A stretch of DNA of 64,000 bases from Alkalihalobacillus pseudalcaliphilus (GCA_001038565.1 LFJO01000005.1:1124417-1188416); one strand, 5' to 3'. Shown: positions 9,509 through 17,101, numbered from the stretch's first letter. Translations and numbers: made by a program. The notes: a model not told the origin generated them from the sequence alone.

Positions 9509-9534
9509 GTTTTGTTTCATTCATTTAAAGGTAT
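9509..9534 (+). promoter_or_regulatory. SigB-like promoter of the PRC-barrel gene
   Basis: GTTTTG, 14 nt, AGGTAT matches the general-stress sigma-B consensus (GTTTAA, 13-15 nt, GGGTAT) in 4/6 and 5/6 positions. It lies 47 bp before the gene's ATG. No clear sigma-A promoter was seen here. Confidence 0.45.
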
Positions 9535-9581
9535 AAAACAAACAAGTAATTAATTTCAATTAAAAAAGGAGCTGTTTTCAA

Positions 9582-10394
9582 ATGTTAATCGAATTAAGTA
9601 AATTAGAAAAATTCAAAATGAAAGCACTTGATGATGAATTAGGTTCTGTCGATGACATTATTTTTGAAGGTCATTCTTTTGATATACGTTACGTTGTAGC
9701 CGATACGAGAAAATGGTTTGTAGGAGGGCATGTCTTGCTTAGAATGGCAGCATTTGGAGAATTAAATCTCCCTGATGAACTCGTCTCTGTCAATCTAACC
9801 AAAGAACAAATTAAAAATAGTCCAAAACCATCTGACCATGAACCATTCTCCCGTTCATTTGAACAGCGTCTCAACGACCATTATGGCTGGGACCATTACT
9901 GGCTACAAGCACCAGGTGGAATTCCTACGAATTCAGGGCCTACATTTGTTGGTCGCCAAGCCTATGTACCTGGTTTGTTATCAACCAAAGATGAACAAAT
10001 ACCTTTAGGTGTCGATGAAAATGAAGCAAGACAAACTACAGATAAACCTTCTCTTCAGAGCTTTGATCACTTAAATAAATTCCATGTACACGCAAAAAAT
10101 GGCGAAGTAGGCAAGCTTGTTGATTGTATCATCGATTATAATACATCTAAAATTAGATATTTAATCGTCGATGTTGGCGGCTTCTTATCTAAAGAGCTCG
10201 TTGCTATTACACCTGATATGTTAAGTGAGATTTCTCATTTTGACAGAACGATAACTGTCACCGTAGAAAAAGGTTTAATTGAAGAAGCACCTGAGTTTGA
10301 TTATGATAAACCATTCACTCGAGAAAATGAAGAATTGATTTACCGTCATTATGGTATGGCACCATATTGGGAACTGTCAGAATCAACGAAATAG
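9582..10394 (+). CDS. PRC-barrel domain protein
   Basis: A soluble 270-aa protein with two PRC-barrel-like halves (about residues 1-85 and 158-235). Each is followed by a short aromatic motif (HYGWDHYW, then RHYGMAPYW). PRC barrels occur in photosynthetic reaction centres, RimM and many stress proteins. The role here is unknown. It has a good ribosome site (AAAAAAGGAG) and its own strong terminator. The sigma-B-like upstream motif suggests a general-stress protein. Confidence 0.85.
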   Translation: MLIELSKLEKFKMKALDDELGSVDDIIFEGHSFDIRYVVADTRKWFVGGHVLLRMAAFGELNLPDELVSVNLTKEQIKNSPKPSDHEPFSRSFEQRLNDHYGWDHYWLQAPGGIPTNSGPTFVGRQAYVPGLLSTKDEQIPLGVDENEARQTTDKPSLQSFDHLNKFHVHAKNGEVGKLVDCIIDYNTSKIRYLIVDVGGFLSKELVAITPDMLSEISHFDRTITVTVEKGLIEEAPEFDYDKPFTRENEELIYRHYGMAPYWELSESTK

Positions 10395-10416
10395 TTAATG
10401 ACAATTACTCCCTCTC

Positions 10417-10453
10417 AAAACGAGTTTGATGTTGTTCATCAAGCTCGTTTTTT
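10417..10453 (+). terminator. Terminator of the PRC-barrel gene
   Basis: AAAACGAG-TTTGATG pairs with CATCAAG-CTCGTTTT, followed by six T. It lies 23 bp after the stop. Confidence 0.9.
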
Positions 10454-10659
10454 ATATGTTAACCCCCATCTTAAAGCAGTAAATCACGCTTAAATCGTCA
10501 AAGAAATAAGTTTTTCCCATTATCAGCTCCTAATCCTACATAGTAGATTGCTTTTTTCAAGTTAGCTACTCCACAATTGTCAAATAGTTTATAAAATTTC
10601 TAAAAGAATTACTTTATTTTTTTGTCATTTTTTAAGGATTGTTGGCGATAGTTTATAGT

Positions 10660-10721
10660 ACAATGGGTCACATGTGATTTTAGACAACCGTCTTCTAGTA
10701 AGTCATATTAGTCTGAAAATT
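10660..10721 (+). promoter_or_regulatory. Putative control region of the AbgT gene
   Basis: A TACAAT -10-like hexamer (10660-10665) is followed at once by a perfect palindrome TCACATGTGA (10668-10677). Further on, ATTAGTCTGAAAATT (10707-10721) matches the CodY box in 12 of 15 positions. Both lie between the presumed RNA start and the ATG, where repressors act. Neither site is proven. Confidence 0.35.
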
Positions 10722-10753
10722 ATAGAATTATAAGAGTTATGAGGAGTGTTAGT

Positions 10754-12301
10754 ATGGAGACACAAGCAAAGAAATCGCTCTTTAATCGATTTTTGACAAT
10801 GGTTGAGGTAATTGGAAACAAGCTTCCCCACCCTGTCACTTTGTTTGCAATTATGGCAGGTATTGTTATTGTCTTATCTGCGATTTTATCAAGTTTAAAT
10901 GTTCAAGTTGAAAATCCTGCAGAACCTGGAGAAGTGTTACAAGTTAAAAACCTTCTTTCAGCTGAAGGTATTAATTATATGGTTTCGGAAATGGTTAATA
11001 ACTTTATTAACTTTGCTCCACTAGGTATTGTTCTAGCGACGATGCTTGGGATAGGTGTTGCTGAAAGAAGTGGGCTCATAAGTGCTGCCCTACGTGGCCT
11101 GGTCACTTCAGTACCAAAAAGATTAATAACAGCTACACTTGTATTTGCTGGTATTATGTCTAGTTTAGCCGCAGATGCTGGTTACATCGTATTACCACCA
11201 CTAGGGGCATTATTATTTATTGCAATTGGTCGTCATCCACTTGCAGGTATGGCTGCAGCTTTCGCAGGAGTATCAGGTGGTTTTGCGGCTAATATTTTTA
11301 TAACCGCATCAGATCCAATGCTTGGGGAACTTACGAGACAAGCTGCTGCTACATTTGATCCGGCTTATGCTGCCAATATTAATATTGCGATGAACTGGTA
11401 CTTCCTTATTGCATCCGTATTTGTGATCACATTAGCTGGTACGTATGTAACAGAAAAAATCGTTGAACCTCGTTTAGGTAAATATCAAGCTGATAAAACG
11501 AGAGACGAAGCTGAAGAAAAAATAAGTTATTTAACCAAACGTGAAAAGTGGGCTCTATTTTATTCAGGACTAGCTATGTTCATAACAATCGCTGTTATTT
11601 CTCTTCTTGTCGTACCTGAATGGGGACCAATGCGTGGTGATGGAGACAATCCGATTATTCAATCACCATTTATGAACTCACTCGGTATACTTATTTTATT
11701 CGTATTCTTAATTCCTGGACTTGTTTACGGGATGATTATGCGTAACATTAAAAGTGATAAAGATGTTGCTCATCAATTAACGGATACCATGGCCTCAATG
11801 GGTATGTTTATCGTACTAGCCTTCACTGCAGGTCAATTCGTTGCTTTCTTTAATGAGACGAATATGGGTATTGTTTTAGGTGTTTATGGTGCTGAATTTT
11901 TAGAAAGTGTTAATTTAACAGGGATTCCTTTATTACTTGGCTTTATGGGAATTACGATGTTAATTAATCTATTTGTCGGTAGTGCTTCGGCGAAATGGGC
12001 CATTATGGCACCCGTATTTATTCCGATTATGATGCAATTTAATTATTCGCCTGAATTTATACAATTAACTTACCGTGTAGCCGATTCAACAACTAATGTC
12101 ATATCTCCGTTAATGCCTTACTTTGCGATTATTATTGCTTTCGCTCAAAAGTATGATAAAAAGATGGGGATTGGAACACTCGTATCAGTTATGCTTCCGT
12201 ATGCGATTGTATTTACGATCGTTTGGACCATTATGTTGTTTATTTGGATGGCGTTAGGTATCGACATCGGTCCAGGTTCTCCCATTTATTATAATAACTA
12301 A
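10754..12301 (+). CDS. AbgT family transporter
   Basis: A polytopic membrane protein of about 515 aa. The frame opens at an ATG at 10739, but GAGGAG at 10741-10746 is the ribosome site for the ATG at 10754. AbgT hallmarks are the N-terminal KLPHPVTLFA segment, the DAGYIVLPPLGALLF helix and the C-terminal SASAKWAIMAPVFIP and RVADSTTNVISPLMPY motifs. Relatives import p-aminobenzoyl-glutamate (E. coli AbgT) or export sulfonamides and folate precursors (YdaH, MtrF). The substrate cannot be decided here. No abgA/abgB hydrolase genes lie nearby. Monocistronic with a strong terminator. Confidence 0.93.
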   Translation: METQAKKSLFNRFLTMVEVIGNKLPHPVTLFAIMAGIVIVLSAILSSLNVQVENPAEPGEVLQVKNLLSAEGINYMVSEMVNNFINFAPLGIVLATMLGIGVAERSGLISAALRGLVTSVPKRLITATLVFAGIMSSLAADAGYIVLPPLGALLFIAIGRHPLAGMAAAFAGVSGGFAANIFITASDPMLGELTRQAAATFDPAYAANINIAMNWYFLIASVFVITLAGTYVTEKIVEPRLGKYQADKTRDEAEEKISYLTKREKWALFYSGLAMFITIAVISLLVVPEWGPMRGDGDNPIIQSPFMNSLGILILFVFLIPGLVYGMIMRNIKSDKDVAHQLTDTMASMGMFIVLAFTAGQFVAFFNETNMGIVLGVYGAEFLESVNLTGIPLLLGFMGITMLINLFVGSASAKWAIMAPVFIPIMMQFNYSPEFIQLTYRVADSTTNVISPLMPYFAIIIAFAQKYDKKMGIGTLVSVMLPYAIVFTIVWTIMLFIWMALGIDIGPGSPIYYNN

Positions 12302-12306
12302 TTTGC

Positions 12307-12341
12307 AAAACCGTCCTTATAATACTAGGGACGGTTTTTTT
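12307..12341 (+). terminator. Terminator of the AbgT gene
   Basis: Perfect stem AAAACCGTCC / GGACGGTTTT followed by T7. Confidence 0.95.
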
Positions 12342-12403
12342 ATGATCTTTAATTAGCTCTTTTATAATTGAAATATGGTACATGAAATTATTTTTAGTTC
12401 AAT

Positions 12404-12432
12404 AAAAAACACGACCAAAATGATCGTGTTTT
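12404..12432 (-). terminator. Terminator of the cold-shock gene
   Basis: AAAACACGA / TCGTGTTTT stem with a T-run on the minus strand, 9 bp after the csp stop. Confidence 0.9.
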
Positions 12433-12440
12433 AGTTATTA

Positions 12441-12641
12441 TTATAATTTAACAACGTTAGCTGCTTGAGGACCACGGTCACCTTCAACGATTTCAAACTC
12501 AACAGCTTGACCTTCGTCTAAAGATTTGAATCCTTCGCCAGTGATTGCACTGAAGTGTACGAATACATCGTTGCCTTCTTCAACTTCGATGAATCCAAAA
12601 CCCTTCTCAGCATTGAACCATTTAACTTTTCCTGTTTGCAT
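12441..12641 (-). CDS. csp: Cold-shock protein (CspB/CspD type)
   Basis: A 66-aa single cold-shock domain that binds single-stranded nucleic acid and acts as an RNA chaperone. RNP1 (KGFGFIEV) and RNP2 (VFVHFSAI) are intact. The start is the ATG of [10 protein letters not shown] behind GGAG, not the upstream in-frame codon of the longer open frame (12680). The leader of about 150 nt is typical of cold-induced csp genes. It is closest to B. subtilis CspD/CspB, and the exact paralogue cannot be fixed. Confidence 0.95.
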   Translation of the reverse strand: MQTGKVKWFNAEKGFGFIEVEEGNDVFVHFSAITGEGFKSLDEGQAVEFEIVEGDRGPQAANVVKL

Positions 12642-12796
12642 GAAAAAAACTCCATTCTGTTTATTACTTAATATGCTCATCGTCTTTACTTCAGGTAAAT
12701 CGGCATTTCACATATTATGACGATAAACATACAGCCATATCTTTGCCCCTCATAAAATGTGAAAAATATTCAAAACTTTTAACGATGAATAAAGTC

Positions 12797-12825
12797 ATTT
12801 TAGCATAGTCATTTCTACGATGCAA
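12797..12825 (-). promoter_or_regulatory. csp promoter with long 5' leader
   Basis: TTGCAT, 17 nt, TAAAAT with an extended TG two bases before the -10. The RNA would start near 12790, leaving about 150 nt of leader before the csp ATG, where cold-shock regulation normally acts. Confidence 0.7.
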
Positions 12826-12848
12826 GCATAAATTCCTTAAAATGACTA

Positions 12849-12873
12849 GGCCTTGCCTGTCATAAGCAAGGCC
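12849..12873 (-). terminator. Terminator of the 29-codon gene
   Basis: Perfect 8-bp stem GGCCTTGC / GCAAGGCC with a 9-nt loop, 10 bp after the stop. The T-tract on the minus strand is imperfect (TAGTCATTTT). Confidence 0.65.
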
Positions 12874-12882
12874 AGCTATCAA

Positions 12883-12972
12883 CTAATTTCTACTATAATA
12901 ATCATTAATCATTTCCAAAATCGTAGGTTCTTCCTGCTCTGTTTGTGTTTTTTTCTCTTCATGATTATTCAT
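12883..12972 (-). CDS. Small acidic protein, 29 aa, function unknown
   Basis: The product begins MNNHEEKKTQTEQEEP and ends in an INDYYSRN tail. It is charged, with a Glu/Gln-rich N-terminal half. The case for a gene is the full set of signals. TTTACT-17-TATAAT lies at 13025-13053, AGGAGGGG sits 5 nt before the ATG, and a GC-rich hairpin follows 10 bp past the stop. I do not recognise a family. It lies between csp and a small membrane protein gene, all leftward but each with its own signals. Confidence 0.72.
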   Translation of the reverse strand: MNNHEEKKTQTEQEEPTILEMINDYYSRN

Positions 12973-13024
12973 GATACCCCTCCTAAGCAGAATTTTTATT
13001 TTTTTCTGTCTCTTTCATACACTT

Positions 13025-13053
13025 ATTATAGATCATTGTATTATAAAAGTAAA
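13025..13053 (-). promoter_or_regulatory. Promoter of the 29-codon gene
   Basis: TTTACT, 17 nt, TATAAT; RNA start near 13018. An inverted repeat ATCTGT-N6-ACAGAT (13064-13081) sits directly upstream of the -35. Confidence 0.65.
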
Positions 13054-13092
13054 GTGTTTTTAAATCTGTTTTAATACAGATGTTCCTTTTTC

Positions 13093-13128
13093 AAAAAAAA
13101 AGCCATGACACCGTTAAAACGATGCATG
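13093..13128 (-). terminator. Terminator of the 51-aa membrane protein gene
   Basis: On the minus strand CATG-CATCGTT pairs with AACGGTG-CATG (one bulge), followed by GC and T9. Confidence 0.8.
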
Positions 13129-13143
13129 CAGTGATTGAAATCA

Positions 13144-13299
13144 TCATTTGTTCATTTTTTTGTCAATTTCACCTAACATCTCATCTGCGTCTTTACCTGT
13201 GCGATACTCAATCCCTTCAGCAATTCGATTACCACCTAATAATACAATAGCGAAACCTACAAAGAAGCAGCTAATTAAAATAAGAAAAAAAGTCATCAT
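13144..13299 (-). CDS. Small membrane protein, 51 aa
   Basis: One hydrophobic helix (MMTFFLILISCFFVGFAIVLL) is followed by a charged tail ending DEMLGEIDKKMNK. The open frame extends to 13596 but would run under the promoter and start of the rightward lipoprotein gene at 13425. The ATG pair at 13299/13296 lies behind AGGGAGGG and is the likely start. Family not recognised. Single gene with its own terminator. Confidence 0.65.
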   Translation of the reverse strand: MMTFFLILISCFFVGFAIVLLGGNRIAEGIEYRTGKDADEMLGEIDKKMNK

Positions 13300-13424
13300 C
13301 TCCTGCAATCCCTCCCTGCTCACATAGTCCAATGTATGAGGAAACAGAAAAATTGATGCATAAGATTGCAAGAAGATTCCAATACTAGATGTATCTATTT
13401 TGTTAGAATGAGGAGGATGATGTA

Positions 13425-13979
13425 GTGAAGAAACCATGGCTTTTTTTCCTACTCGTATTATTCGTATTAGCAACAGGCTGTCAAATGGACTCAGAATCAC
13501 AAATAATTGAGGATTCTCAAAAGGATACGAAACCATTTGGTTTTCAAGGTGTAGCAAGTGATAAAGATAAACATCGAAAAGAAGGGTTAGCAACACAAGA
13601 ATTACATCTGTACGCAGATGCGACTGGTCAATATCTAAGTAATGTCATAGAAGACTTAGAAAAGCATAAAGGCTTTTTTGAAAATCAACAAGATATGCGA
13701 GCAGCTGATTTGTTTTTAGATTCATTAGCCGACATTCGCACCGAGACAGTTGAAATAATTAATCTTGATCGTCCTAAAGCTTTTAACTCATTCCATGAAA
13801 TTCATTTGAGTATGTTAGTTGAGCTTGATATTTTGGACAGAGTTCTTGAAGACTTGCGTGATCCTTTTGACACCAAACAAATTGAATCAGCTCGAGTTCA
13901 TTACGAAAATTCTATTATTGCTTTTAAAAATTTAGAAAGAGAATGGTTTTCTGTTTCAGAAGAATATGGAATTTATTAA
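13425..13979 (+). CDS. Predicted lipoprotein of unknown function
   Basis: A 184-aa protein with a type II signal peptide ending LATGC (Cys19) and a soluble, helical, acidic mature part. GTG start with AGGAGG 8 nt upstream. No family recognised. It converges on a second lipoprotein gene (14026-14712, a YhcN/YlaJ sporulation family member) and shares a bidirectional terminator with it. A link to sporulation would be a guess. Confidence 0.8.
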   Translation: MKKPWLFFLLVLFVLATGCQMDSESQIIEDSQKDTKPFGFQGVASDKDKHRKEGLATQELHLYADATGQYLSNVIEDLEKHKGFFENQQDMRAADLFLDSLADIRTETVEIINLDRPKAFNSFHEIHLSMLVELDILDRVLEDLRDPFDTKQIESARVHYENSIIAFKNLEREWFSVSEEYGIY

Positions 13980-13983
13980 AAAG

Positions 13984-14020
13984 AATGGCTGCTCTATTCG
14001 ATAGAAAATAGACAGCCATT
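13984..14020. terminator. Bidirectional terminator between two lipoprotein genes
   Basis: AATGGCTG / CAGCCATT, extended inward by TCTATT / AATAGA. The minus strand has the better T-run (TTCTTTTT), serving the leftward gene. The plus side is weaker. Confidence 0.8.
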
Positions 14021-14025
14021 TATGA

Positions 14026-14712
14026 TTAACGGAATAATTCTTTGAATTCAGCCATCATTCCTTTAAAGGACCGAAAAGGAAAACGCCCTTCTTCGTGGTT
14101 CTCAAAAGCTTCCATTCGATTAATGATGGTTCTCTTGGTTGTGACTATCACTTCTTTATCAATATCATATTCATTGGCGTATGCTTGAACGGTTTTCTCC
14201 ACCTTATTTTGATGTTCATGATGACCACCACTTGATTCAATCCCCACTAAAATTTGCTCATTTGTCTCTACGATGTGAACATCTTGAATCGTTTCAAGGC
14301 TAAGTAGGGCTTGTTTAAAATTTACGTTTTCTTGGTAATTGTGGTTTTCTTCTTTAGTTGTTAATATCTTCGTTTGATGTGGTGGATATAACTCTTTTAT
14401 TTTTCCAGGTCTGTTATTCATTACTCCGTTTGATGTTAAGCCTTTTTCTTTTAGACCGATATTTCTCTTATAGCCGTGAACTCCTTCTTCATACGGAGAT
14501 TTTTTCTCTGTTAATTGTAAGACCGTATCGTCTGGAACAAGCATATCTGAAATAGGGCCTTCATGGCTACGCACTTCTTGGATACCTACACCACTAAACG
14601 TATTTTGTGGATTCGACTTCGCTCCTAGCGGCTTCTGTTGTTCAGTCACACATCCACTCGTTATAAGCATCGTCAAAATGACTACTGAAAACAAGAAATT
14701 TTGTTTTTTCAT
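14026..14712 (-). CDS. YhcN/YlaJ family sporulation lipoprotein
   Basis: About 228 aa. The frame opens at 14784, but GAGGAGGGG before the ATG at 14712 gives a clean lipoprotein signal, MKKQNFLFSVVILTMLITSGC. The C-terminal half has the pattern of the Spore YhcN/YlaJ family: a beta-strand region (IVETNEQILVGIES) followed by a helix and VIVTTKRTIINRMEAFE. B. subtilis members are made in the forespore and sit in the inner spore membrane. The exact role is unclear. The middle, with two KEL/KEK segments, is less conserved. Confidence 0.82.
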   Translation of the reverse strand: MKKQNFLFSVVILTMLITSGCVTEQQKPLGAKSNPQNTFSGVGIQEVRSHEGPISDMLVPDDTVLQLTEKKSPYEEGVHGYKRNIGLKEKGLTSNGVMNNRPGKIKELYPPHQTKILTTKEENHNYQENVNFKQALLSLETIQDVHIVETNEQILVGIESSGGHHEHQNKVEKTVQAYANEYDIDKEVIVTTKRTIINRMEAFENHEEGRFPFRSFKGMMAEFKELFR

Positions 14713-14792
14713 GCAACCCCTCCTCTCTTCTTTTATTTTGCACATAAATAAGAAATTCAACGAGGTAAATTTAGGCTCAGACATATTCTTAT

Positions 14793-14799
14793 TGTCGAA
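14793..14799 (+). promoter_or_regulatory. Possible Spo0A box
   Basis: TGTCGAA matches the 7-bp 0A-box core (TGNCGAA). It lies between a sporulation lipoprotein gene and a Spo0E-like gene. A 7-bp match is common by chance, so only the context supports it. Confidence 0.25.
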
Positions 14800-14939
14800 T
14801 CATTTCTACTTTTAGCTAATTATGACTAGTTTTATGGAAAGACTTTCATTTATTGTCTGTTCTTCATATAATAAACCTTGTGTGAAAGCGTTGAATATAA
14901 ATGAACTAATGAACGATAAAAAACAATGGAGTGGGAAAG

Positions 14940-15092
14940 ATGAAAAGAAGACTAATTGAATCAAAACGAAGTCAAATGCTACGTTTAGCCAAAAAATACG
15001 GGTTTACATCTGCACAAACTGTCCGCTGTAGTCAAGAATTGGACGAGCTCCTAAACGAGATTCAAATCCCAATTATCCGTAATAAAATTTGA
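14940..15092 (+). CDS. Spo0E-like aspartyl-phosphate phosphatase
   Basis: A 50-aa protein starting MKRRLIESKRSQMLRLAKKY. It carries the Spo0E family motif SQELDELLNEI near the end, after the conserved AKKYGFTS helix-turn. Proteins of this family (Spo0E, YisI, YnzD) dephosphorylate Spo0A~P in the cytoplasm and delay sporulation, using the SxELD aspartate. A GGAG site lies 8 nt before the ATG. The gene stands alone, opposite a sporulation lipoprotein gene and upstream of the lysine-riboswitch dapA unit. Confidence 0.85.
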   Translation: MKRRLIESKRSQMLRLAKKYGFTSAQTVRCSQELDELLNEIQIPIIRNKI

Positions 15093-15129
15093 TCATTTTA
15101 TTACAATGCGTAAATGTGAGCTGAAACCA

Positions 15130-15158
15130 TTGCAATGTGCTTTATCTTTTGATAAGGT
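15130..15158 (+). promoter_or_regulatory. Possible promoter of the riboswitch-dapA unit
   Basis: TTGCAA, 17 nt, TAAGGT. The -10 is poor, but the distance of about 35 nt to the start of the riboswitch is reasonable. Confidence 0.45.
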
Positions 15159-15197
15159 AGAGTCACAAAGTGAATAATCTTTACTTCAATAGTTGAA

Positions 15198-15383
15198 GTG
15201 AGGGTAGAGGTGCAAACTTCATGAGTAGATATGTGTAGAAGGATGAGTCTTCATGGATACATATTTAAAGGGAATTTTGCCGAAGCTAAATAAAATACTC
15301 ATCTTTTATTTAGTTGGGACTGTGACTTAATAAGTACAGGACTGTCATATAGCTGGCTAAGGCTATATGGAGGGCTATCTCAC
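15198..15383 (+). ncRNA. Lysine riboswitch (L box)
   Basis: Conserved L-box blocks appear in order: GGTAGAGGTGCAAACTTCAT, GAGTAG, GAAGGATGAGT, AAAGGGAATTTTGCCGAAG, TTGGGACTGTGA, GGACTGTCA, GGAGGGCTATCTCAC. P1 closes GTGAG with CTCAC. Lysine binding should favour the terminator at 15421-15451 and reduce dapA expression. Confidence 0.96.
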
Positions 15384-15420
15384 GCATTGGAATGATTGTG
15401 TATACACATTTATTGCCATG

Positions 15421-15451
15421 CAGCAATGAGATCCTTCATTGTTGTTTTTTT
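15421..15451 (+). terminator. Riboswitch-controlled terminator
   Basis: CAGCAATGA / TCATTGTTG stem with a 6-nt loop and T7, 38 nt after the aptamer and 71 nt before dapA. The 5' arm can compete with the upstream GCATTGGAATGATTG stretch, a possible antiterminator. Confidence 0.9.
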
Positions 15452-15522
15452 GTGTTGATTCACAAATATAAAATTTAGCCCATATAATTATATGAACGAT
15501 ACTGAAATTGAGGGTGAGAATT

Positions 15523-16410
15523 ATGAATTTAGGACGAGTTATAACGGCGATGGTTACCCCATTTAATGCTGAGCAAAGGGTGGATGTTGCCAAAACAAAA
15601 CAATTAGTGGAGCATTTAATTTCAAATGGAACAGATGCACTCGTAGTCGGTGGTACTACAGGCGAGTCACCTACTTTGACACATGAGGAAAAGCTACAAC
15701 TATTTAGAACGGTCGTTCAAGTGGTCAATGGTCGGATACCTGTTATTGCTGGCACAGGTTCTAATTCAACACAAGCTTCGATTGAATTAACAAAGGAAGC
15801 AGAAAAAATTGGCGTAGATATGGTTATGCTTGTTGCACCATATTACAACAAGCCTTCTCAAGAAGGTTTATATCAACATTTTAAGGCGATCGCTACATCT
15901 ACTCATTTGCCTGTGATGCTATATAATATTCCTGGAAGAAGTAGTGTTAATATTAATGTAGATACCACTTTACGTTTAGCCCAAATTCCTAATGTTATTG
16001 CGACAAAAGAAGCGAGTGGCGATTTAGAGGCAATGTCTGCTATTATTGCTCAAGCTCCGGATGGCTTCTTATTATATAGTGGTGACGATAGCTTGACGTT
16101 ACCAGTTATAGCTATTGGTGGAGCCGGAGTTGTTTCTGTTAGTTCTCATGTGATTGGTAATGAGATGCAACAGATGATTCAAAACTATATGAGCGGGCAA
16201 GTTCAGATTGCTGCTTTACAGCACCGTGAGTTATTACCTTTAATGAAAGCTTTATTCGCTACACCTAATCCAACTTCTGTGAAAGCAGCACTCGAATTAA
16301 ATGGAATTTCCGTTGGATCTGTCCGGTTACCTTTAGTTCCTTTAACAACACAAGAGCTTGAGCTATTACAATCATATTTACATCGTTCTGTTAGTTTTTT
16401 TGTTAGCTAA
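15523..16410 (+). CDS. dapA: 4-hydroxy-tetrahydrodipicolinate synthase
   Basis: Condenses pyruvate with aspartate semialdehyde in lysine and dipicolinate synthesis. About 295 aa from the ATG at 15523 (GAGGGTGAG site), not from the upstream TTG. Catalytic residues are present: T45-T46 (GGTTGES), Y134 (LYNIPGR), R139 and the Schiff-base K162 (ATKEASGD). It stands alone under a lysine riboswitch, unlike the asd-dapG-dapA arrangement of B. subtilis. It may therefore be a second, lysine-dedicated copy. The window cannot show whether another dapA exists. Confidence 0.95.
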   Translation: MNLGRVITAMVTPFNAEQRVDVAKTKQLVEHLISNGTDALVVGGTTGESPTLTHEEKLQLFRTVVQVVNGRIPVIAGTGSNSTQASIELTKEAEKIGVDMVMLVAPYYNKPSQEGLYQHFKAIATSTHLPVMLYNIPGRSSVNINVDTTLRLAQIPNVIATKEASGDLEAMSAIIAQAPDGFLLYSGDDSLTLPVIAIGGAGVVSVSSHVIGNEMQQMIQNYMSGQVQIAALQHRELLPLMKALFATPNPTSVKAALELNGISVGSVRLPLVPLTTQELELLQSYLHRSVSFFVS

Positions 16411-16422
16411 TTTAGCGTGTCT

Positions 16423-16453
16423 AAGGGTGAGAATTATGTTCTCATCCTTTTTT
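16423..16453 (+). terminator. Terminator of dapA
   Basis: AAGGGTGAGAA / TTCTCATCCTT (one G-T pair) followed by a T-run. The run merges into the start of repeat copy C. Confidence 0.85.
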
Positions 16454-16647
16454 GTATGAAAGTGAACTGTGGAGCGATAGTTTGCGCCGTGAAGTTAGCT
16501 GGTCATCCACCTTACGATAAATGACCTTAGCAGGAAAGTGCTCCCTGTTTGTTCGGCTGACTCCTGATGGTGAGCGAGTTGTAAACGGGCCAACTGTTTA
16601 AAAAGTCGCCACTACTTTTATCTTTGTTGGTGGCGAAGTGAACTGTG
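16449..16647 (+). repeat. Mosaic intergenic repeat, copy C
   Basis: Starts TTTTTTGTATGAAAGTGAAC in the dapA terminator U-tract. It carries the same 160-bp body as copies B and D, then the ATCTTTGTTGGTGGCGAAGTG module. It lies between dapA and kapB. The open frame crossing it (16527-16718, minus) is not a gene. Confidence 0.88.
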
Positions 16648-16668
16648 GTAAAGGTTAATTGAGGTTTA

Positions 16669-16715
16669 ATACGAGAAAACACCAAGTTGTGTGTGAACTT
16701 GGTGTTTTTTCGTAT
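16669..16715 (-). terminator. Terminator of kapB
   Basis: A long stem: ATACGA and AAAACACCAAGTT pair with AACTTGGTGTTTT and TCGTAT around a 7-nt loop. It has T-rich runs on both strands and abuts the kapB stop. Confidence 0.9.
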
Positions 16716-17083
16716 CATATATGGTATTCCTTTTTTAGTTCGTTTAAGGTTTTGATGCTATTTTGATTAAACGGTGTGTCCTCGCTTTGTAATTTCTCTA
16801 ATAATGAATTTAATGCTACTGCTAGTGAATCTTTATATGTAGGGATTTCACCTTCGTAGTTTTTTAACGAAGCAAGTGGCATCCAAGCCTTTTCATATTC
16901 AGCAAGTGCTTTTCTTTCATGAAAAAATACATTTTCCGTTTGTTTCGGATGGTGTAAATCACCTTGTTGAGGATGTTTTTTTACGGCCAAAACCTTCACG
17001 AGAGCTTTGTTTTGATCCCCTAGTACTTCTAGACATTCGCCGATATATACACCTGTTTTATAAACAGCTTGCACTATATGCAT
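16715..17083 (-). CDS. kapB: Kinase-associated protein B
   Basis: A 122-aa KapB-family protein: TGVYIGE near residue 10, then KKHPQQGDLHHPKQ and VFFHERKALAE. In B. subtilis KapB is needed for efficient KinB signalling into the sporulation phosphorelay. The ATG follows GAGGGAG by 7 nt. Two small membrane-protein genes lie upstream in the same direction (the nearest ends 18 bp before this start), so cotranscription is likely. Confidence 0.87.
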   Translation of the reverse strand: MHIVQAVYKTGVYIGECLEVLGDQNKALVKVLAVKKHPQQGDLHHPKQTENVFFHERKALAEYEKAWMPLASLKNYEGEIPTYKDSLAVALNSLLEKLQSEDTPFNQNSIKTLNELKKEYHI

Positions 17084-17101
17084 CTAGACACTCCCTCTCC
17101 A

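Noticed and set aside
10452-10520. 22-codon minus-strand frame (MGKTYFFDDL start) with an AGGAG site, and an overlapping TTG frame beginning KKAIYYVGLGA
   Set aside because: No promoter, the frame runs into the PRC-gene terminator, and two frames compete. It may be a decayed gene.
12849-12873. Hairpin first considered as part of the csp leader
   Set aside because: It lies upstream of the csp promoter and directly after the 29-codon gene, so it fits as that gene's terminator.
13300-13596. N-terminal extension of the 51-aa membrane protein to 150 aa
   Set aside because: It would overlap the start and ribosome site of the opposite lipoprotein gene and lacks its own ribosome site.
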